A stretch of 64,000 nt of DNA, taken from assembly GCF_900156025.1 (NCBI RefSeq), contig NZ_FTMO01000012.1, positions 1 through 64,000 of the forward strand, in the 5' to 3' direction. The notes under the pieces are model-generated. The model ran no database searches. It was not told where the DNA came from and worked only from the letters and a program-made list of their open reading frames with translations. Origin of the DNA: Allobosea sp. TND4EK4. Its GTDB lineage: Bacteria > Pseudomonadota > Alphaproteobacteria > Rhizobiales > Beijerinckiaceae. This document shows, one piece after another, positions 27,061-36,604 of the stretch; within the stretch, counting starts at the first letter, position 1; each line of letters begins with the position of its first letter. Both the position numbers and the translations under genes were made by a program.

Positions 27061-28155
27061 ATGACCAACAGACGCGACATGCTGGCGGCCGGACTGGCCG
27101 GCGCCGGCGCCGCCATCGCCACCGGCGCCTCCGCCCAGGCGCCTGCCGCCGCGACGATCAACTGGCGGATGACGTCGAGCTACCCCAAGGCGCTCGACGC
27201 CGTCTATGGCGCGGGCGAGATCTTCATCAAGGCACTCGCCGACATGTCCGGCGGGCGTATCCAGCTGCAGCATTTTGCGTCGGGCGAGGTGGTGCCCGGG
27301 CTCCAGGCACTGGACGCGGTGCAGAACGGCACCGTCGAGTGCTGCGACACCGCCTCGTTCTATTATGTCGGCAAGGATCCCTCCTTCGCCTTCGGCGCCG
27401 CCATGCCCTTCGGGCTGAACACGCGCCAGCAGAACGCCTGGTTCTTCCAGGGCGGCGGCCTTGCGCTCTTCAACGAGTTGCTGGCTCAGTACAACGTCAT
27501 CGGCCTGCCGATCGGCAACACCAATGCCCAGATGGCCGGCTGGTTCCGCAAGGAAATCAAGTCGATCGACGATTTGAAGGGCCTCAAGATGCGCATCGGC
27601 GGGCTCGCCGGGCAGGTCATCGCCAAGCTCGGTGCGGTGCCGCAGCAGATCGCGGCAGGCGACATCTACCCCGCGCTCGAACGTGGAACGATCGATGCCG
27701 CGGAGTGGGTCGGCCCCTATGACGACGAGAAGCTCGGCTTCAGCCGGGTCGCGCCCTACTATTATTACCCTGGCTGGTGGGAAGGCGCTTCCGCCATCCT
27801 GCTGATGATCAACCGCGACAAGTGGAACCAGCTCAGCGCGACGGACAAGGCGCTCTTCGTGGCGGCGGCCCATCAGGCGAACGCGCTCACCATCGCCAAA
27901 TATGACGACGTCAACCCAGGCGCGATCAAGCGTCTCATCGCATCGGGCACGCAGCTGCGCGCCTTCTCGCCCGAGATCATGGATGCCTGCGCCAAGGCCG
28001 CCACTGAGCTTTACGAGGAAATCGGCGCCAAGAATCCGATGTTCAAGAAGCTGCACGACCACATGATGGCGTATCGCAACGAGCAGCTGCTCTGGCAGCA
28101 GGTCGCCGAGTTCAACTACGACGCCTATCAGATCCGGTCGCGCAACCGTCGCTGA
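27061..28155 (+). CDS. TRAP-transporter solute-binding protein (DctP/TakP-like)
   Basis: 364 residues. The N-terminus MTNRRDMLAAGLAGAGAAIATGASAQ is a twin-arginine-type signal ending in an Ala-x-Ala-like site near residue 26. The mature part has INWRMTSSYPKALD, the family segment LKGLKMRIGGLAGQVIAKLGAVPQQI carrying the carboxylate-binding arginine, and ALERGTIDAAEWVGPYDDEKLGF. These features match the TakP-like branch that binds 2-oxoacids or similar anions in the periplasm. The DctQ and DctM membrane subunits are not beside it: the next gene is on the other strand after a terminator. It must use a distant permease or work as a sensor. Confidence 0.88.
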   Translation: MTNRRDMLAAGLAGAGAAIATGASAQAPAAATINWRMTSSYPKALDAVYGAGEIFIKALADMSGGRIQLQHFASGEVVPGLQALDAVQNGTVECCDTASFYYVGKDPSFAFGAAMPFGLNTRQQNAWFFQGGGLALFNELLAQYNVIGLPIGNTNAQMAGWFRKEIKSIDDLKGLKMRIGGLAGQVIAKLGAVPQQIAAGDIYPALERGTIDAAEWVGPYDDEKLGFSRVAPYYYYPGWWEGASAILLMINRDKWNQLSATDKALFVAAAHQANALTIAKYDDVNPGAIKRLIASGTQLRAFSPEIMDACAKAATELYEEIGAKNPMFKKLHDHMMAYRNEQLLWQQVAEFNYDAYQIRSRNRR

Positions 28156-28167
28156 AATAGCGTGACC

Positions 28168-28198
28168 CAGCTGCCGGGTGGTGAAAGCCCGGCAGCTG
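28168..28198. terminator. Bidirectional terminator hairpin
   Basis: Perfect 11-bp inverted repeat CAGCTGCCGGG / CCCGGCAGCTG around a 9-base loop, between the ends of two converging genes (stops at 28155 and 28233). There is no T-run, so termination may rely on the stem alone or on Rho. Confidence 0.75.
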
Positions 28199-28232
28199 TA
28201 TCAGTTCAGAAGGCATCCGCCGAGCGGAGGTC

Positions 28233-29252
28233 CTATCTTTGGACCTCGAGCACGATCTTTCCCCGAATGTGCCCCGCCGCGGCGCGTTCATGGGCTTTGC
28301 GGGCCTCGGCGAGGGGGAAAACGCTGTCGATGGCGACGCGGACGGTGCCGTCGTCCAGCAGGGGCGCGATCTGCGCCAGCTGGGCGCCACTCGAGCGAAC
28401 CTGAGTGCTGGACACTGTCAGCCCGAGCATCTCGGCTTGATCGCGCCCCTCGAAGCCGAGCGGAAAGATCGGGAACAGGGCGCCGCCTCGCTTCAGCGTG
28501 CGCAGGAAGCGCCCCGTCATCGCTCCTCCCACGGCATCGACGACCAAGTCGACATCGCGCACGCTGTCCTCCGGCCTGGTCCTCCCATAGTCGATGAACT
28601 CATCGGCACCGAGATCACGCAGAAACGCCTCGTTCCCTCCGGACGCCACGGCGATGACGGTCGCACCCTTCCATTTCGCCAATTGCACCGCCAGATGGCC
28701 GACACCGCCCGCAGCGCCATTGACCAGAACGATCTTGCCCGCGAGCGGCACCGGCTCGTGCCGGAAGGGTTGCAGCGGGTTGGGCTCGTCATGCCCGAGG
28801 CTGATCAGGAACTGCCATGCGGTGAGCCCGGACATGGGTGCGGCGGCCGCGTGCAGATGGTCGGTGGCCGACGGCTTCAATGCCAGCTCCCCAGCCGGCA
28901 CGCTGACATATTGCGCATAGGCGCGGCTTTCGCCGGCAAGGCCGCTCGGAAAGCGCACCATCGCATAGACCTCGTCGCCGGCCGTGAAGTCCGGCACGTC
29001 ATCGGCAACCGCCTCGACGACGCCGGAGATGTCGGTACCTGGGATGATGGGGAATGCGACCCGGGGTCTCCACTCCGGCGGGAGCATGTCGTAGCCCTCG
29101 CGGAGATACCAATCAGGCGGGTTGAGGCCGACGGCATGAACCCGAACGAGCACCTGGCCGGCCTGCAACCGCGGCTTCGGTGCATCTTCGTAGACAAGCC
29201 TCTCGGCCCCGCCGAAGGCATGCAGGCGGACCGCTTTCATCAGGTCGCTCAT
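28233..29252 (-). CDS. Zinc-independent MDR-family NAD(P)H:quinone oxidoreductase
   Basis: 339 residues of the medium-chain dehydrogenase/reductase superfamily. The N-terminal GroES-like part has AGQVLVRVHAVGLNPPDWYLREG, lacking the catalytic zinc cysteines. The Rossmann part has VLVNGAAGGVGHLAVQLAKWKGATVIAVASG. Downstream VDLVVDAVGG and the usual tail KAHERAAAGHIRGKIVLEV are present. It most likely reduces quinones or activated alkenes with NADPH. It is divergently transcribed from a LysR-family gene with an 89-bp gap, a layout that usually means direct regulation by that LysR protein in response to electrophiles. Confidence 0.88.
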   Translation of the reverse strand: MSDLMKAVRLHAFGGAERLVYEDAPKPRLQAGQVLVRVHAVGLNPPDWYLREGYDMLPPEWRPRVAFPIIPGTDISGVVEAVADDVPDFTAGDEVYAMVRFPSGLAGESRAYAQYVSVPAGELALKPSATDHLHAAAAPMSGLTAWQFLISLGHDEPNPLQPFRHEPVPLAGKIVLVNGAAGGVGHLAVQLAKWKGATVIAVASGGNEAFLRDLGADEFIDYGRTRPEDSVRDVDLVVDAVGGAMTGRFLRTLKRGGALFPIFPLGFEGRDQAEMLGLTVSSTQVRSSGAQLAQIAPLLDDGTVRVAIDSVFPLAEARKAHERAAAGHIRGKIVLEVQR

Positions 29253-29341
29253 CTTGATCTCCCGAAACGTTCAATGATCGACCTGATCTAGAGCTGGTGA
29301 ATGAGGTTGATAATCTGTCCTGTAATCGCTTTAGTCATGCC

Positions 29342-30322
29342 ATGATGGAACAACCCGCCCTGGAGCGGCTGACCGGGCTCATCGCCTTCGCCCGCGCAGG
29401 ATCGTTCGGAAGCTTCACCGCGGCCGCCCGTTCGCTCGCCATATCGCCATCCGCCGTGAGCAAGAGCGTGCAGAGGCTCGAACAGCGCCTGGGCATTTCG
29501 CTTTTCACCCGGACGACCCGCTCGCTCAGCCTGACGCCCGAAGGCCGCGAATTGCACGAGCGCGCCATCAGGCTCTTGCGCGATGCGGAGGAAATCGAGC
29601 AGGCCGCCAAGGCTGTTCGCGGCGAGCCGTCCGGCAGCTTGCGGATCGCAGCATCGCTGCCGATCGGCCTTCACCTGCTCGCGCCCATCCTGCCCGCATT
29701 CCGACAGCGCTTTCCCAAAGTGACGATCGATCTGCGGCTGGAGGACAGGCTCGTGGACATCGTCGAGGAGGGCATCGACATCGCGGTGCGTATCGGCGAA
29801 CTCGCCGATTCCCGCCTGCTGGCGCGCCGGCTCGCGCCGATCCGATTCTGCGCCTTCGCCTCACCAGCCTATCTTGCTAGCCGCGGCATTCCGGAGAGTC
29901 CGGACGCGTTGACGACGCATGATACGGTCTCGATGCGATACCAGAGCAGCGGCCAGCTTTTCCGCTGGGCGTTCCGAATCGGTGAACGCGAGGTCGAGAC
30001 CGTCCCCGCGTCCGCCATCGTGGTCGATTCCAGCGAGGCGGTCGTCGCGACACTTGTCGCTGGCGGTGGCATCGGGATCAGCGCGACGTTCATCGCTGCG
30101 TCTTACGTCGCGCGCGGCGAATTGGTGCCGGTTCTGAGCGAATTCGCGGTTGAACGTGAAGCCATCACGGCGCTATGGCCGTCCAGCCGCCGCTCCAACC
30201 CCGCTGTCCGCGCCTTCCTCGATCATCTCAGCGAATCGGCGGACAGCATTCTGGCGGGTGGGCCGAGCCATGCAGGAACACGCCGCACGCGGCGCCGCCG
30301 AGACGGCACCGGCGAAGCCTGA
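29342..30322 (+). CDS. LysR-family transcriptional regulator
   Basis: 326 residues from ATG 29342; a GTG 45 bases upstream is possible but would crowd the shared promoter. The HTH lies at about 5-65 ([50 protein letters not shown] split across helices and wing). The effector domain follows, with [34 protein letters not shown] typical of the AaeR/DmlR-type branch. It probably controls the divergent quinone oxidoreductase gene. The C-terminus is Arg-rich. Confidence 0.88.
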   Translation: MMEQPALERLTGLIAFARAGSFGSFTAAARSLAISPSAVSKSVQRLEQRLGISLFTRTTRSLSLTPEGRELHERAIRLLRDAEEIEQAAKAVRGEPSGSLRIAASLPIGLHLLAPILPAFRQRFPKVTIDLRLEDRLVDIVEEGIDIAVRIGELADSRLLARRLAPIRFCAFASPAYLASRGIPESPDALTTHDTVSMRYQSSGQLFRWAFRIGEREVETVPASAIVVDSSEAVVATLVAGGGIGISATFIAASYVARGELVPVLSEFAVEREAITALWPSSRRSNPAVRAFLDHLSESADSILAGGPSHAGTRRTRRRRDGTGEA

Positions 30323-30442
30323 GGCCGCATTCATCCTGGTTCGGGCCGGAACATCTGCGCTGGCCGATCGCTGCTCGGGATGCCCGTCACCACAGTCTGG
30401 GAGCGGTGACGGCCTTGCCAGTGATCGGCGCCCGATCGCGGA

Positions 30443-32650
30443 TCAAGCCGCGTCCGGCATGCGATCCAGCATCTTGTCGAGCGTGACCGGATAATCCCTG
30501 ACGCGGATGCCCGTCGCATTGTAGATCGCGTTCGCGACGGCGGCGCCGACGCCGCAGATGCCCAGTTCGCCCACGCCCTTGGCCTTCATCGGCGAGGACA
30601 TGGGATCGGTCTCCTCGAGGAAGACGACCTCCTGATGCGGGATGTCGGCATGCACCGGGACCTCGTAGCCCGCGAGGTCGTGGTTGACGAAGAAGCCGCG
30701 GCGGGTGTCGACCGCAAGCTCCTCCATCAGCGCCGCCCCTGCGCCCATCGTCATCGCACCGATGACCTGGCTGCGCGCCGTTTTCGGGTTGAGGATGCGT
30801 CCCGCCGAGCAGACTGCCAGCATCCGCCTGATCCGGGTTTCGGCGGTGGCCGCATCGACCGCCACCTCGACGAAATGCGCGCCGAAGGTCGATTGCTGGT
30901 GCGTCTCGTCGAGATCGCCATATTCGATCGTGTCCTCGCCGATCAGCGGCGCCTGCTCGATGGCCTTGCTCAGCGGAATGCTGCGATTGCCGGAGCGAAC
31001 CTCGCCGCCCGCGAAGACCGCCTCGCTGGAGTTGATGCCGAGCTTCTGCGCGATGGCCTCGCGCAGCTTCACGCAGGCGGCGTAGACGCCGGCCGTGGAG
31101 CTGTTGCCGCCCCATTGACCGCCCGACCCCGCCGAGGCGGGAAAGCTGGAATCGCCAAGCTTGACCACGACCTTGTCCAGCTCGACGCCGAGCATCTCAG
31201 CCGCCGTCTGGCCGATGATCGTGTAGCTGCCGGTGCCGATATCGGTCATGTCCGTCTCGACGGTGAGGATACCGTCGGAACCGAGGCGCACGCGCGCGCC
31301 GGACTTCATGACGAGGTTGTTGCGGAAGGCGGCCGCCACGCCCAATCCGACAAGCCACTTCCCGTCCCGATTCTGGCCGGGTCGCGGCGAACGCCTGCTC
31401 CAGCCGAAGCGCTCCGCGCCGACCTTGAAGCACTCGTCGAGCCGGCGCATCGAGAAGGGCCTTTTCGGCTTTTCGGGATCGACCTGGGTGTCGTTGAGCA
31501 GCCGGAAGGCGATCGGGTCCATGCCGAGCTTCTCGGCCATCTCGTCCATGGCCATTTCCAGCACCATCAGGCCCGGAGCCTCACCCGGGGCGCGCATGGC
31601 ATTGCCCTCGGGCAGGTCCATCGCGGCGAGGCGCATCGCCGTCATCCGGTTGGCGCCGGCATAGAGCAGGCGCGTCTGCGACACCGCGAGTTCCGGCCCA
31701 CCGCCCTTCTGATCGCCCGACCAGCTCTCATGGCCGATCGCGGTGATCTTTCCGTCCCTGGTCGCGCCGATGCGGACGCGCTGGATCGTCGCCGGCCGGT
31801 GGGTCGTGTTGTTCATGATCAGCGGCCGCTGCAGCGCGAGCTTGACCGGGCGTCTGGCCGCCCGCGCGCCGAGCGCCGCCAGCAGCACATCCGCACGCAG
31901 GAAGAGCTTGCCGCCGAAGCCGCCACCGATGAAGGGCGAGACCACGCGAATGTTCTCCTTCGGGATGCCCAGCGTCTTGGCCATGTCGACCACGGTCCAG
32001 GCGACCATCTGGTTGGAGGTCCAGACCGTGAGCTTTTCGCCCTCCCATGCCGCCACGGTGGCATGGGGCTCCATCATGGCGTGGCTTTCGTCAGGCGTCG
32101 TGTAGGTCTCGTCGAGCTTGACCGGCGCCGAGGCGAAGGCGCCGGGGAAGTCGCCGATGCGGGAGTCCTTGAGACTGGGATCGTCGCCCTCCGGCTCCGA
32201 AGCCTTGCTGCGGGCAGCCTCCAGATCGAAGGTCCCTGGCTCCTCGGCATAGTCGACCCGGATCAGGCTCGCGGCGGCGCGGGCCTGTTCGAAGGTCTCG
32301 GCCACGACGACAGCGATGGCCTGGTGGTAGTGCTGGATCTCGGGGCCGGCGAGCAGCCGGGCGGTGTTCCGCTTGCCCTTGTCGAGCTTGCCGGCCTCCC
32401 GGGCCGTCACCACCGCCAGCACGCCGGGCGCATTGCGCGCCGCCTCGATATCGAGCTGCCTGATGGTGCCTTTCGCGATGCCTGCACCGAGGACATAGCC
32501 ATAGGCCTGGTTGGCGGCGACATCATGCTGCTCATAGGCATAGCGCGCGCCGCCGGTGACCTTGAGCGGGCCGTCGAGCCGGTCGCGCGGCTGGCCGACG
32601 ACCTTCATGGCGTCGATCGGATTGGTCGTGGCGGGTGTGTCGAACTTCAT
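30443..32650 (-). CDS. paoC: Molybdenum aldehyde oxidoreductase, large (Moco) subunit
   Basis: 735 residues of the xanthine dehydrogenase family. The N-terminal domain has DRLDGPLKVTGGARYAYE. Moco-binding segments include GGGFGGK, RAPGEAPGLMVLE and GGQWGGNSSTAGVYAA. The base-catalyst glutamate is in GVGELG at residue 695, close to its place in E. coli PaoC. There is no signal peptide of its own, as expected if it is exported with the small subunit. Together with the next two genes it forms a PaoABC/YagTSR-type enzyme that oxidises aldehydes to acids. The order small-FAD-large on the minus strand is standard. A PaoD/XdhC-type maturation chaperone is not in the window. Confidence 0.92.
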   Translation of the reverse strand: MKFDTPATTNPIDAMKVVGQPRDRLDGPLKVTGGARYAYEQHDVAANQAYGYVLGAGIAKGTIRQLDIEAARNAPGVLAVVTAREAGKLDKGKRNTARLLAGPEIQHYHQAIAVVVAETFEQARAAASLIRVDYAEEPGTFDLEAARSKASEPEGDDPSLKDSRIGDFPGAFASAPVKLDETYTTPDESHAMMEPHATVAAWEGEKLTVWTSNQMVAWTVVDMAKTLGIPKENIRVVSPFIGGGFGGKLFLRADVLLAALGARAARRPVKLALQRPLIMNNTTHRPATIQRVRIGATRDGKITAIGHESWSGDQKGGGPELAVSQTRLLYAGANRMTAMRLAAMDLPEGNAMRAPGEAPGLMVLEMAMDEMAEKLGMDPIAFRLLNDTQVDPEKPKRPFSMRRLDECFKVGAERFGWSRRSPRPGQNRDGKWLVGLGVAAAFRNNLVMKSGARVRLGSDGILTVETDMTDIGTGSYTIIGQTAAEMLGVELDKVVVKLGDSSFPASAGSGGQWGGNSSTAGVYAACVKLREAIAQKLGINSSEAVFAGGEVRSGNRSIPLSKAIEQAPLIGEDTIEYGDLDETHQQSTFGAHFVEVAVDAATAETRIRRMLAVCSAGRILNPKTARSQVIGAMTMGAGAALMEELAVDTRRGFFVNHDLAGYEVPVHADIPHQEVVFLEETDPMSSPMKAKGVGELGICGVGAAVANAIYNATGIRVRDYPVTLDKMLDRMPDAA

Positions 32651-32653
32651 GGC

Positions 32654-33604
32654 TCAGCCCCTCGCCTCGCTCAGCACCGCGCCGAGCGTGCGCTCGACCA
32701 GCGGCAGCTTGAATGCATTGTCCTTGGTCGTCCGGGCACCATCGAGCAGCGCCGCGGCGGCGGCCTTTGCCCCGCGCGGCAGCTCCGCTTCCGCCTGTTC
32801 GATGCGCCAGGGCTTGGGCGCGACGCCGCCGAGCGCCACCCGCCCCGAACCGTCGCGCTGGACGATCGCCGCGACCGAAACGAGGGCGAAGGCATAGGAG
32901 GCGCGGTCGCGGACCTTGCGATAGATGTGCGTTCCACCGACCGGCTTCGGCAGGGTCACCGCCGTGATCAGCTCGCCGCGCTCCAGAACGGTCTCCAGAT
33001 GGGGCGACGCCTCCGGCAGGCGGTGCAGTTCCTCGGCGGGGATCGTCCGGGTCGCCCCATCCGGCTTGACCGTCTCGACCTTGGCATCGAGCACGCGCAT
33101 CGCCACCGCCATGTCGGAGGGGTGGGTGGCGATGCAGGCCTCGCTGACGCCGACGACGCCGAGCTGCCGGCTGAAGCCGTCGATGGCGGAGCAGCCGCTG
33201 CCCGGCTGGCGCTTGTTGCAGGGCTGGGCCGTGTCGTAAAAATAGGGGCAGCGCGTGCGCTGCAGCAGGTTGCCTGCCGTGGTGGCGCGATTTCTCAGCT
33301 GTCCCGAAGCGCCGGACAGCAGCGCGCGGGAGAGAACGCCATAATCGCGGCGCACCCGCTCATCGGATGCCAGCGCGGTGTTGCGGACCAGAGCGCCGAT
33401 GCGCAATCCACCCTCCTGCGTCGGCTCGATCCTGTCCAGCTTCAGCGGGTTGACGTCGATGAGATGGGTCGGGACCTCGATCTGGAGCTTCATCAGATCG
33501 AGGAGGTTGGTCCCGCCGGCGATGAACTTCGCCGATGGCGCGGCCGCTGCCGCAGCCGCGGCAGCCTGAGAAGAGCCGGCGCGCTCATAGGTGAAAGCCC
33601 TCAT
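32654..33604 (-). CDS. paoB: Molybdenum aldehyde oxidoreductase, FAD and iron-sulphur subunit
   Basis: 316 residues from the ATG at 33602-33604, four bases into the end of paoA. The FAD-binding loop is [13 protein letters not shown] near 27-39. Unusually for FAD subunits but as in PaoB, there is a cysteine set C119, C129, C138 and C157 ([18 protein letters not shown], then [10 protein letters not shown]) that should bind a [4Fe-4S] cluster. A run of nine alanines at about 14-22 precedes the FAD loop and is not expected of the family. It passes electrons from the molybdenum and 2Fe-2S centres to FAD. Confidence 0.92.
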   Translation of the reverse strand: MRAFTYERAGSSQAAAAAAAAAPSAKFIAGGTNLLDLMKLQIEVPTHLIDVNPLKLDRIEPTQEGGLRIGALVRNTALASDERVRRDYGVLSRALLSGASGQLRNRATTAGNLLQRTRCPYFYDTAQPCNKRQPGSGCSAIDGFSRQLGVVGVSEACIATHPSDMAVAMRVLDAKVETVKPDGATRTIPAEELHRLPEASPHLETVLERGELITAVTLPKPVGGTHIYRKVRDRASYAFALVSVAAIVQRDGSGRVALGGVAPKPWRIEQAEAELPRGAKAAAAALLDGARTTKDNAFKLPLVERTLGAVLSEARG

Positions 33605-34212
33605 GCGCGGGTCCTCGCGACTTCGGTGATCGCCTCGACGATGTTGGAATAGGCGCCGCAGCGGCAGATGTTCCCGCTCATGCGCTCGCGGATCTCGCTC
33701 TCGCTGAGCGTCACGGAGACCGTCAGGTCCGACGTCACATGGCTGGGGATGCCGGCCTCGATCTCGTCGAGCATCGCGACGCTGGAGCAGATCTGGCCCG
33801 GGGTGCAGTAGCCGCACTGGAAGCCGTCATGCTTCACGAAGGCGGCCTGCATCGGATGGAGGTTCTCGACGGTGCCCAGGCCCTCGATCGTCGTGATCTC
33901 GGCATCCGGGTGCATCACCGCCAGCGACAGGCAGGAGTTGATGCGCTGCCCATCAACGATGACCGTGCAAGCCCCGCACTGACCATGATCGCAGCCCTTC
34001 TTGGTGCCGGTCATGTGCAGATGCTCGCGCAGGGCATCGAGCAGCGTCGTGCGGGTATCGACGTCGAGAGCATGCTTCCGGCCGTTCACGGTGAACGACA
34101 CCTCGGCCTTCACCGGCTTGCCTGCCGGCGCCGGCTGCGAGCGTGCTCCGCCTTGCGTCAGCGGCAGAGCCGCGCAGGCACCGGCGGCCGCCATCAGGTC
34201 ACGCCTGTTCAT
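33601..34212 (-). CDS. paoA: Molybdenum aldehyde oxidoreductase, 2Fe-2S subunit with Tat-type signal
   Basis: 203 residues from ATG 34212, preceded by a good CCAGGAG ribosome-binding site. N-terminal [18 protein letters not shown] is a short twin-arginine signal that would carry the folded trimer to the periplasm. Plant-type 2Fe-2S ligands are C74, C79, C82 and C94; the second cluster has C133, C136, C183 and C185 (CGYC, CRC). The family and length are as for E. coli PaoA. The 207-bp region upstream, to the converging LysR gene end at 34420, must hold the operon promoter. Confidence 0.92.
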   Translation of the reverse strand: MNRRDLMAAAGACAALPLTQGGARSQPAPAGKPVKAEVSFTVNGRKHALDVDTRTTLLDALREHLHMTGTKKGCDHGQCGACTVIVDGQRINSCLSLAVMHPDAEITTIEGLGTVENLHPMQAAFVKHDGFQCGYCTPGQICSSVAMLDEIEAGIPSHVTSDLTVSVTLSESEIRERMSGNICRCGAYSNIVEAITEVARTRA

Positions 34213-34419
34213 GGGGAATTCTCCTGGAGGTGGCATATCCGTCTCCGATGGTGACAAACACGGCAATCTTCGTCGCGAGATCGCGCGGCATTGTCGGAGA
34301 ACGGACGAGGCGGCCTCTAGTTCATCAGAATTCCAAACTGCCGATCAACGAACCGTGAGCGCGGTTCGCGCGCGTCGGTACGGCCCCATAAAAAGCGAGA
34401 TCAGCCAGATGGTTGCAGA

Positions 34420-35313
34420 CTATGCGCCGAAGTGCTCGACGGCCGTCTTGACGGCTGCGGCGAAGTCCAGCGCCGCTGCGGAGCGGGCGCGGCCCGACGC
34501 CCAGATCGTGGCGATGTCATAGGTGGCGTTGGGGCGCAGCGGCCTGACCGCGATGCCCCTGCCGTCATACTCCGCCGCAGTGAACGGATCGACCACCGAC
34601 AGCCCGGCGCCCGCCTGTACCAGCCCGCAGGCGATCATCGAGAGCGGCGTCTCCACACGCGTGCGGCGCGGGACGCGGTGAGCCGAGAACAGCGCGTCGA
34701 TCCTGAAGCGCAGCTGCGTCGACTGCTCGAGCGAGATGAAGGGCTCGTCCGCGAAATCCTCCGGCGCCAGCTCCGCCTTGGCCGCGAGGCGATGCCCGAC
34801 CGGCAGGACCGCCACAGGTGCCAAGGCCGGCAGCACCTCGATGTCGATGCCGGGGAAATCCAGCGGAAGCTGCGCGAAGCCGACCTCGCAGAAGCCGGAC
34901 GTGACCCAGTCCACGACCTGAGAGGAGATGCTGCCATAGATCGCGACCTCGAGATCGGGCTTTTCCTCCAGGTAGCGACCGACGAGGCGCGGCAGGAAAC
35001 CGACATTGAAGGCCGGCAGCGCCGCCACCCGGAGCGAGCCTGCGCGCCCGTCGCGCAGGTTACGCGCGGCGTTCTCGATCCGCTCCAGCCCGACGAACTG
35101 GCGCTCGACCTCACGGTAGAGCGACAGCGCCTCGGAGGTCGGCACGAGCCTGGCACCGCGCCTCACGAACAAGGTCAGGCCCAGCGCGTGCTGCAGGTCC
35201 TGGATCAGGCGGGTCACCGCCGGCTGGGTGATGTTGAGCGCCCGGGCGGCGGCGGTGACACCGCCCATGACGATCACGGTCCTGAACGCTTCGATCTGGC
35301 GGGGATTGAGCAT
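34420..35313 (-). CDS. LysR-family transcriptional regulator
   Basis: 297 residues. The HTH lies at the N-terminus (MLNPRQIEAFRTVIVMGGVTAAARALNITQPAVTRLIQDLQ region, with SEALSLYREVER as linker). The effector-binding domain is of the type found in regulators of amino-acid and opine transport such as OccR/NocR-like proteins (LSMIACGLVQAGAGLSVVDPFTA). It is divergent from the polyamine/opine-type ABC operon at 35430 across 116 bp, so it is the likely regulator of that operon and its oxidases. Confidence 0.9.
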   Translation of the reverse strand: MLNPRQIEAFRTVIVMGGVTAAARALNITQPAVTRLIQDLQHALGLTLFVRRGARLVPTSEALSLYREVERQFVGLERIENAARNLRDGRAGSLRVAALPAFNVGFLPRLVGRYLEEKPDLEVAIYGSISSQVVDWVTSGFCEVGFAQLPLDFPGIDIEVLPALAPVAVLPVGHRLAAKAELAPEDFADEPFISLEQSTQLRFRIDALFSAHRVPRRTRVETPLSMIACGLVQAGAGLSVVDPFTAAEYDGRGIAVRPLRPNATYDIATIWASGRARSAAALDFAAAVKTAVEHFGA

Positions 35314-35429
35314 GGCGGCCTCGTTCGTGCCTCATAACATTTCGACATGGCCCGAGCGAATCTTTCGATTTGACCAAGTCGAGATTGTCCCGGACCTTGC
35401 CTTCATCACTCGAAAACGAGGAGGGGATC
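35314..35429. promoter_or_regulatory. Divergent promoter region, LysR gene / PotD-type operon
   Basis: 116-bp AT-richer gap between divergent starts. A strong AGGAGGGG ribosome-binding site precedes the ATG at 35430. LysR sites would be expected here, but no single T-N11-A palindrome stands out by eye. Confidence 0.4.
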
Positions 35430-36464
35430 ATGAAACTCGCCATCACATTCGCGCTGGTTGCCGGGACGGCTCTGGCCGGCAGCGCTGCCTTCGCCCAGCA
35501 GAAGACGATCTACGTCGCCGGCTATGGCGGCTCCTACGAGCAGACCATGCGCAAGGACGTCATTCCCGCCTTCGAGAAGCAGGCCAACGTCAAGATCGAA
35601 TATGTTGCCGGCAACTCGACCGACACGCTCGCCAAGCTGCAGGCGCAGAAGGGCAACCAGCAGATCGACGTCGCCATCGTCGATGACGGCCCGGCCTACC
35701 AGGCGGTGGCGCTCGGCTTCTGCGGCACGCTGACCGACGGCCCCGTCTACAAGGACGTCGCGCCGGTGATGAAGTTCAAGTCCAACAAGGGCGTCGGCCT
35801 CGGCCTCGTCGCGACCGGGCTGTTCTACAACACCAAGGTCTTCGCCGAGAACAAGTGGCCGGCCCCGACCTCCTGGAACGATCTGAAGTCGAAGACCTAC
35901 GGGAAGAAGATCGTCACGCCGCCGATCAACAACACCTATGGCCTGCACGCTCTCATCATGATGGCCAAGCTCGGCGGCGGCGGCGAAAGCAACATCGAGC
36001 CGGGCTTCGAGGCCTTCAAGAAGGAGATCAACCCGAACATCGTCGCCTATGAGCCCTCCCCGGCCAAGATGACGGAGATGTTCCAGAACGGGCAGGCGGT
36101 AATGGGCGTCTGGGGCTCGGGCCGCGTCAAGGCCTTCGCCGATACCGGCTTCCCGGTCGAGTTCGTCTATCCGAAGGAAGGTGGCTACGCGCTCGGCTCG
36201 GCCGCCTGCCCGATCGAAGGGTCCAAGAACGCGGCGGAGGCCAACGCCTTCATCCAGTTCATGCTGTCGCCCGCCATCCAGAAGATCATGGCGACGGGCG
36301 CCGGCTTCGGCCCCGCCAACATGACCGTGACGCTGACGCCCGACGAGCAGAAGGGCCTGCCCTATGGCGAGCAGGTGAAGCAGCTCAAGGCGGTCGACTG
36401 GGATATCGCCAACGACAAGCGCGAGGAGTGGACGCGGCGCTGGAACCGCGAGGTCGAGCGGTAA
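35430..36464 (+). CDS. ABC transporter solute-binding protein, spermidine/putrescine (PotD) type
   Basis: 344 residues from ATG 35430. A Sec signal (MKLAITFALVAGTALAGSAAFAQ) is cleaved after about residue 23. The mature protein has IYVAGYGGSYEQTMRKDVIPAFEKQ, then QIDVAIVDDGPAYQAVALGF, and ends DWDIANDKREEWTRRWNREVER, all typical of the family 1 polyamine/opine-type binding proteins. It delivers its ligand to the PotA-B-C system encoded next. The downstream oxidoreductases suggest an opine, polyamine or N-substituted amino acid as ligand. A palindromic repeat lies between it and the ATPase gene and could lower expression of the downstream genes relative to the binding protein. Confidence 0.9.
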   Translation: MKLAITFALVAGTALAGSAAFAQQKTIYVAGYGGSYEQTMRKDVIPAFEKQANVKIEYVAGNSTDTLAKLQAQKGNQQIDVAIVDDGPAYQAVALGFCGTLTDGPVYKDVAPVMKFKSNKGVGLGLVATGLFYNTKVFAENKWPAPTSWNDLKSKTYGKKIVTPPINNTYGLHALIMMAKLGGGGESNIEPGFEAFKKEINPNIVAYEPSPAKMTEMFQNGQAVMGVWGSGRVKAFADTGFPVEFVYPKEGGYALGSAACPIEGSKNAAEANAFIQFMLSPAIQKIMATGAGFGPANMTVTLTPDEQKGLPYGEQVKQLKAVDWDIANDKREEWTRRWNREVER

Positions 36465-36479
36465 GGCCTGCTCCCAACC

Positions 36480-36574
36480 GTCATTCTCGGGCGTCGCCCA
36501 GCGACGACCCGAGAATCTCCTGGAGGCATTCGCCTCACTTCTCATGAGATGGTCGGGCTAGGCCCGACCATGAC
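36480..36574. repeat. Palindromic intergenic repeat (GTCAT...ATGAC type)
   Basis: 95-bp element beginning GTCAT and ending ATGAC. It holds two hairpins: TCTCGGGCGTCG pairing with CGACGACCCGAGA (one bulge) at 36484-36513, and a perfect 10-bp stem ATGGTCGGGC/GCCCGACCAT around TAG at 36549-36571. It sits inside an operon between the binding-protein and ATPase genes, where REP-like hairpins commonly stabilise the upstream mRNA. Confidence 0.7.
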
Positions 36575-36604
36575 GCCCGCGCTCAAGCAAAACGTCCAGG
36601 ACCC

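Noticed and set aside
30635..33652. 1005-residue plus-strand open frame
   Set aside because: It lies antisense to the well-supported paoC and paoB genes, has an Arg/Asp/Gly-rich composition typical of GC-rich shadow frames, and shows no family motif.
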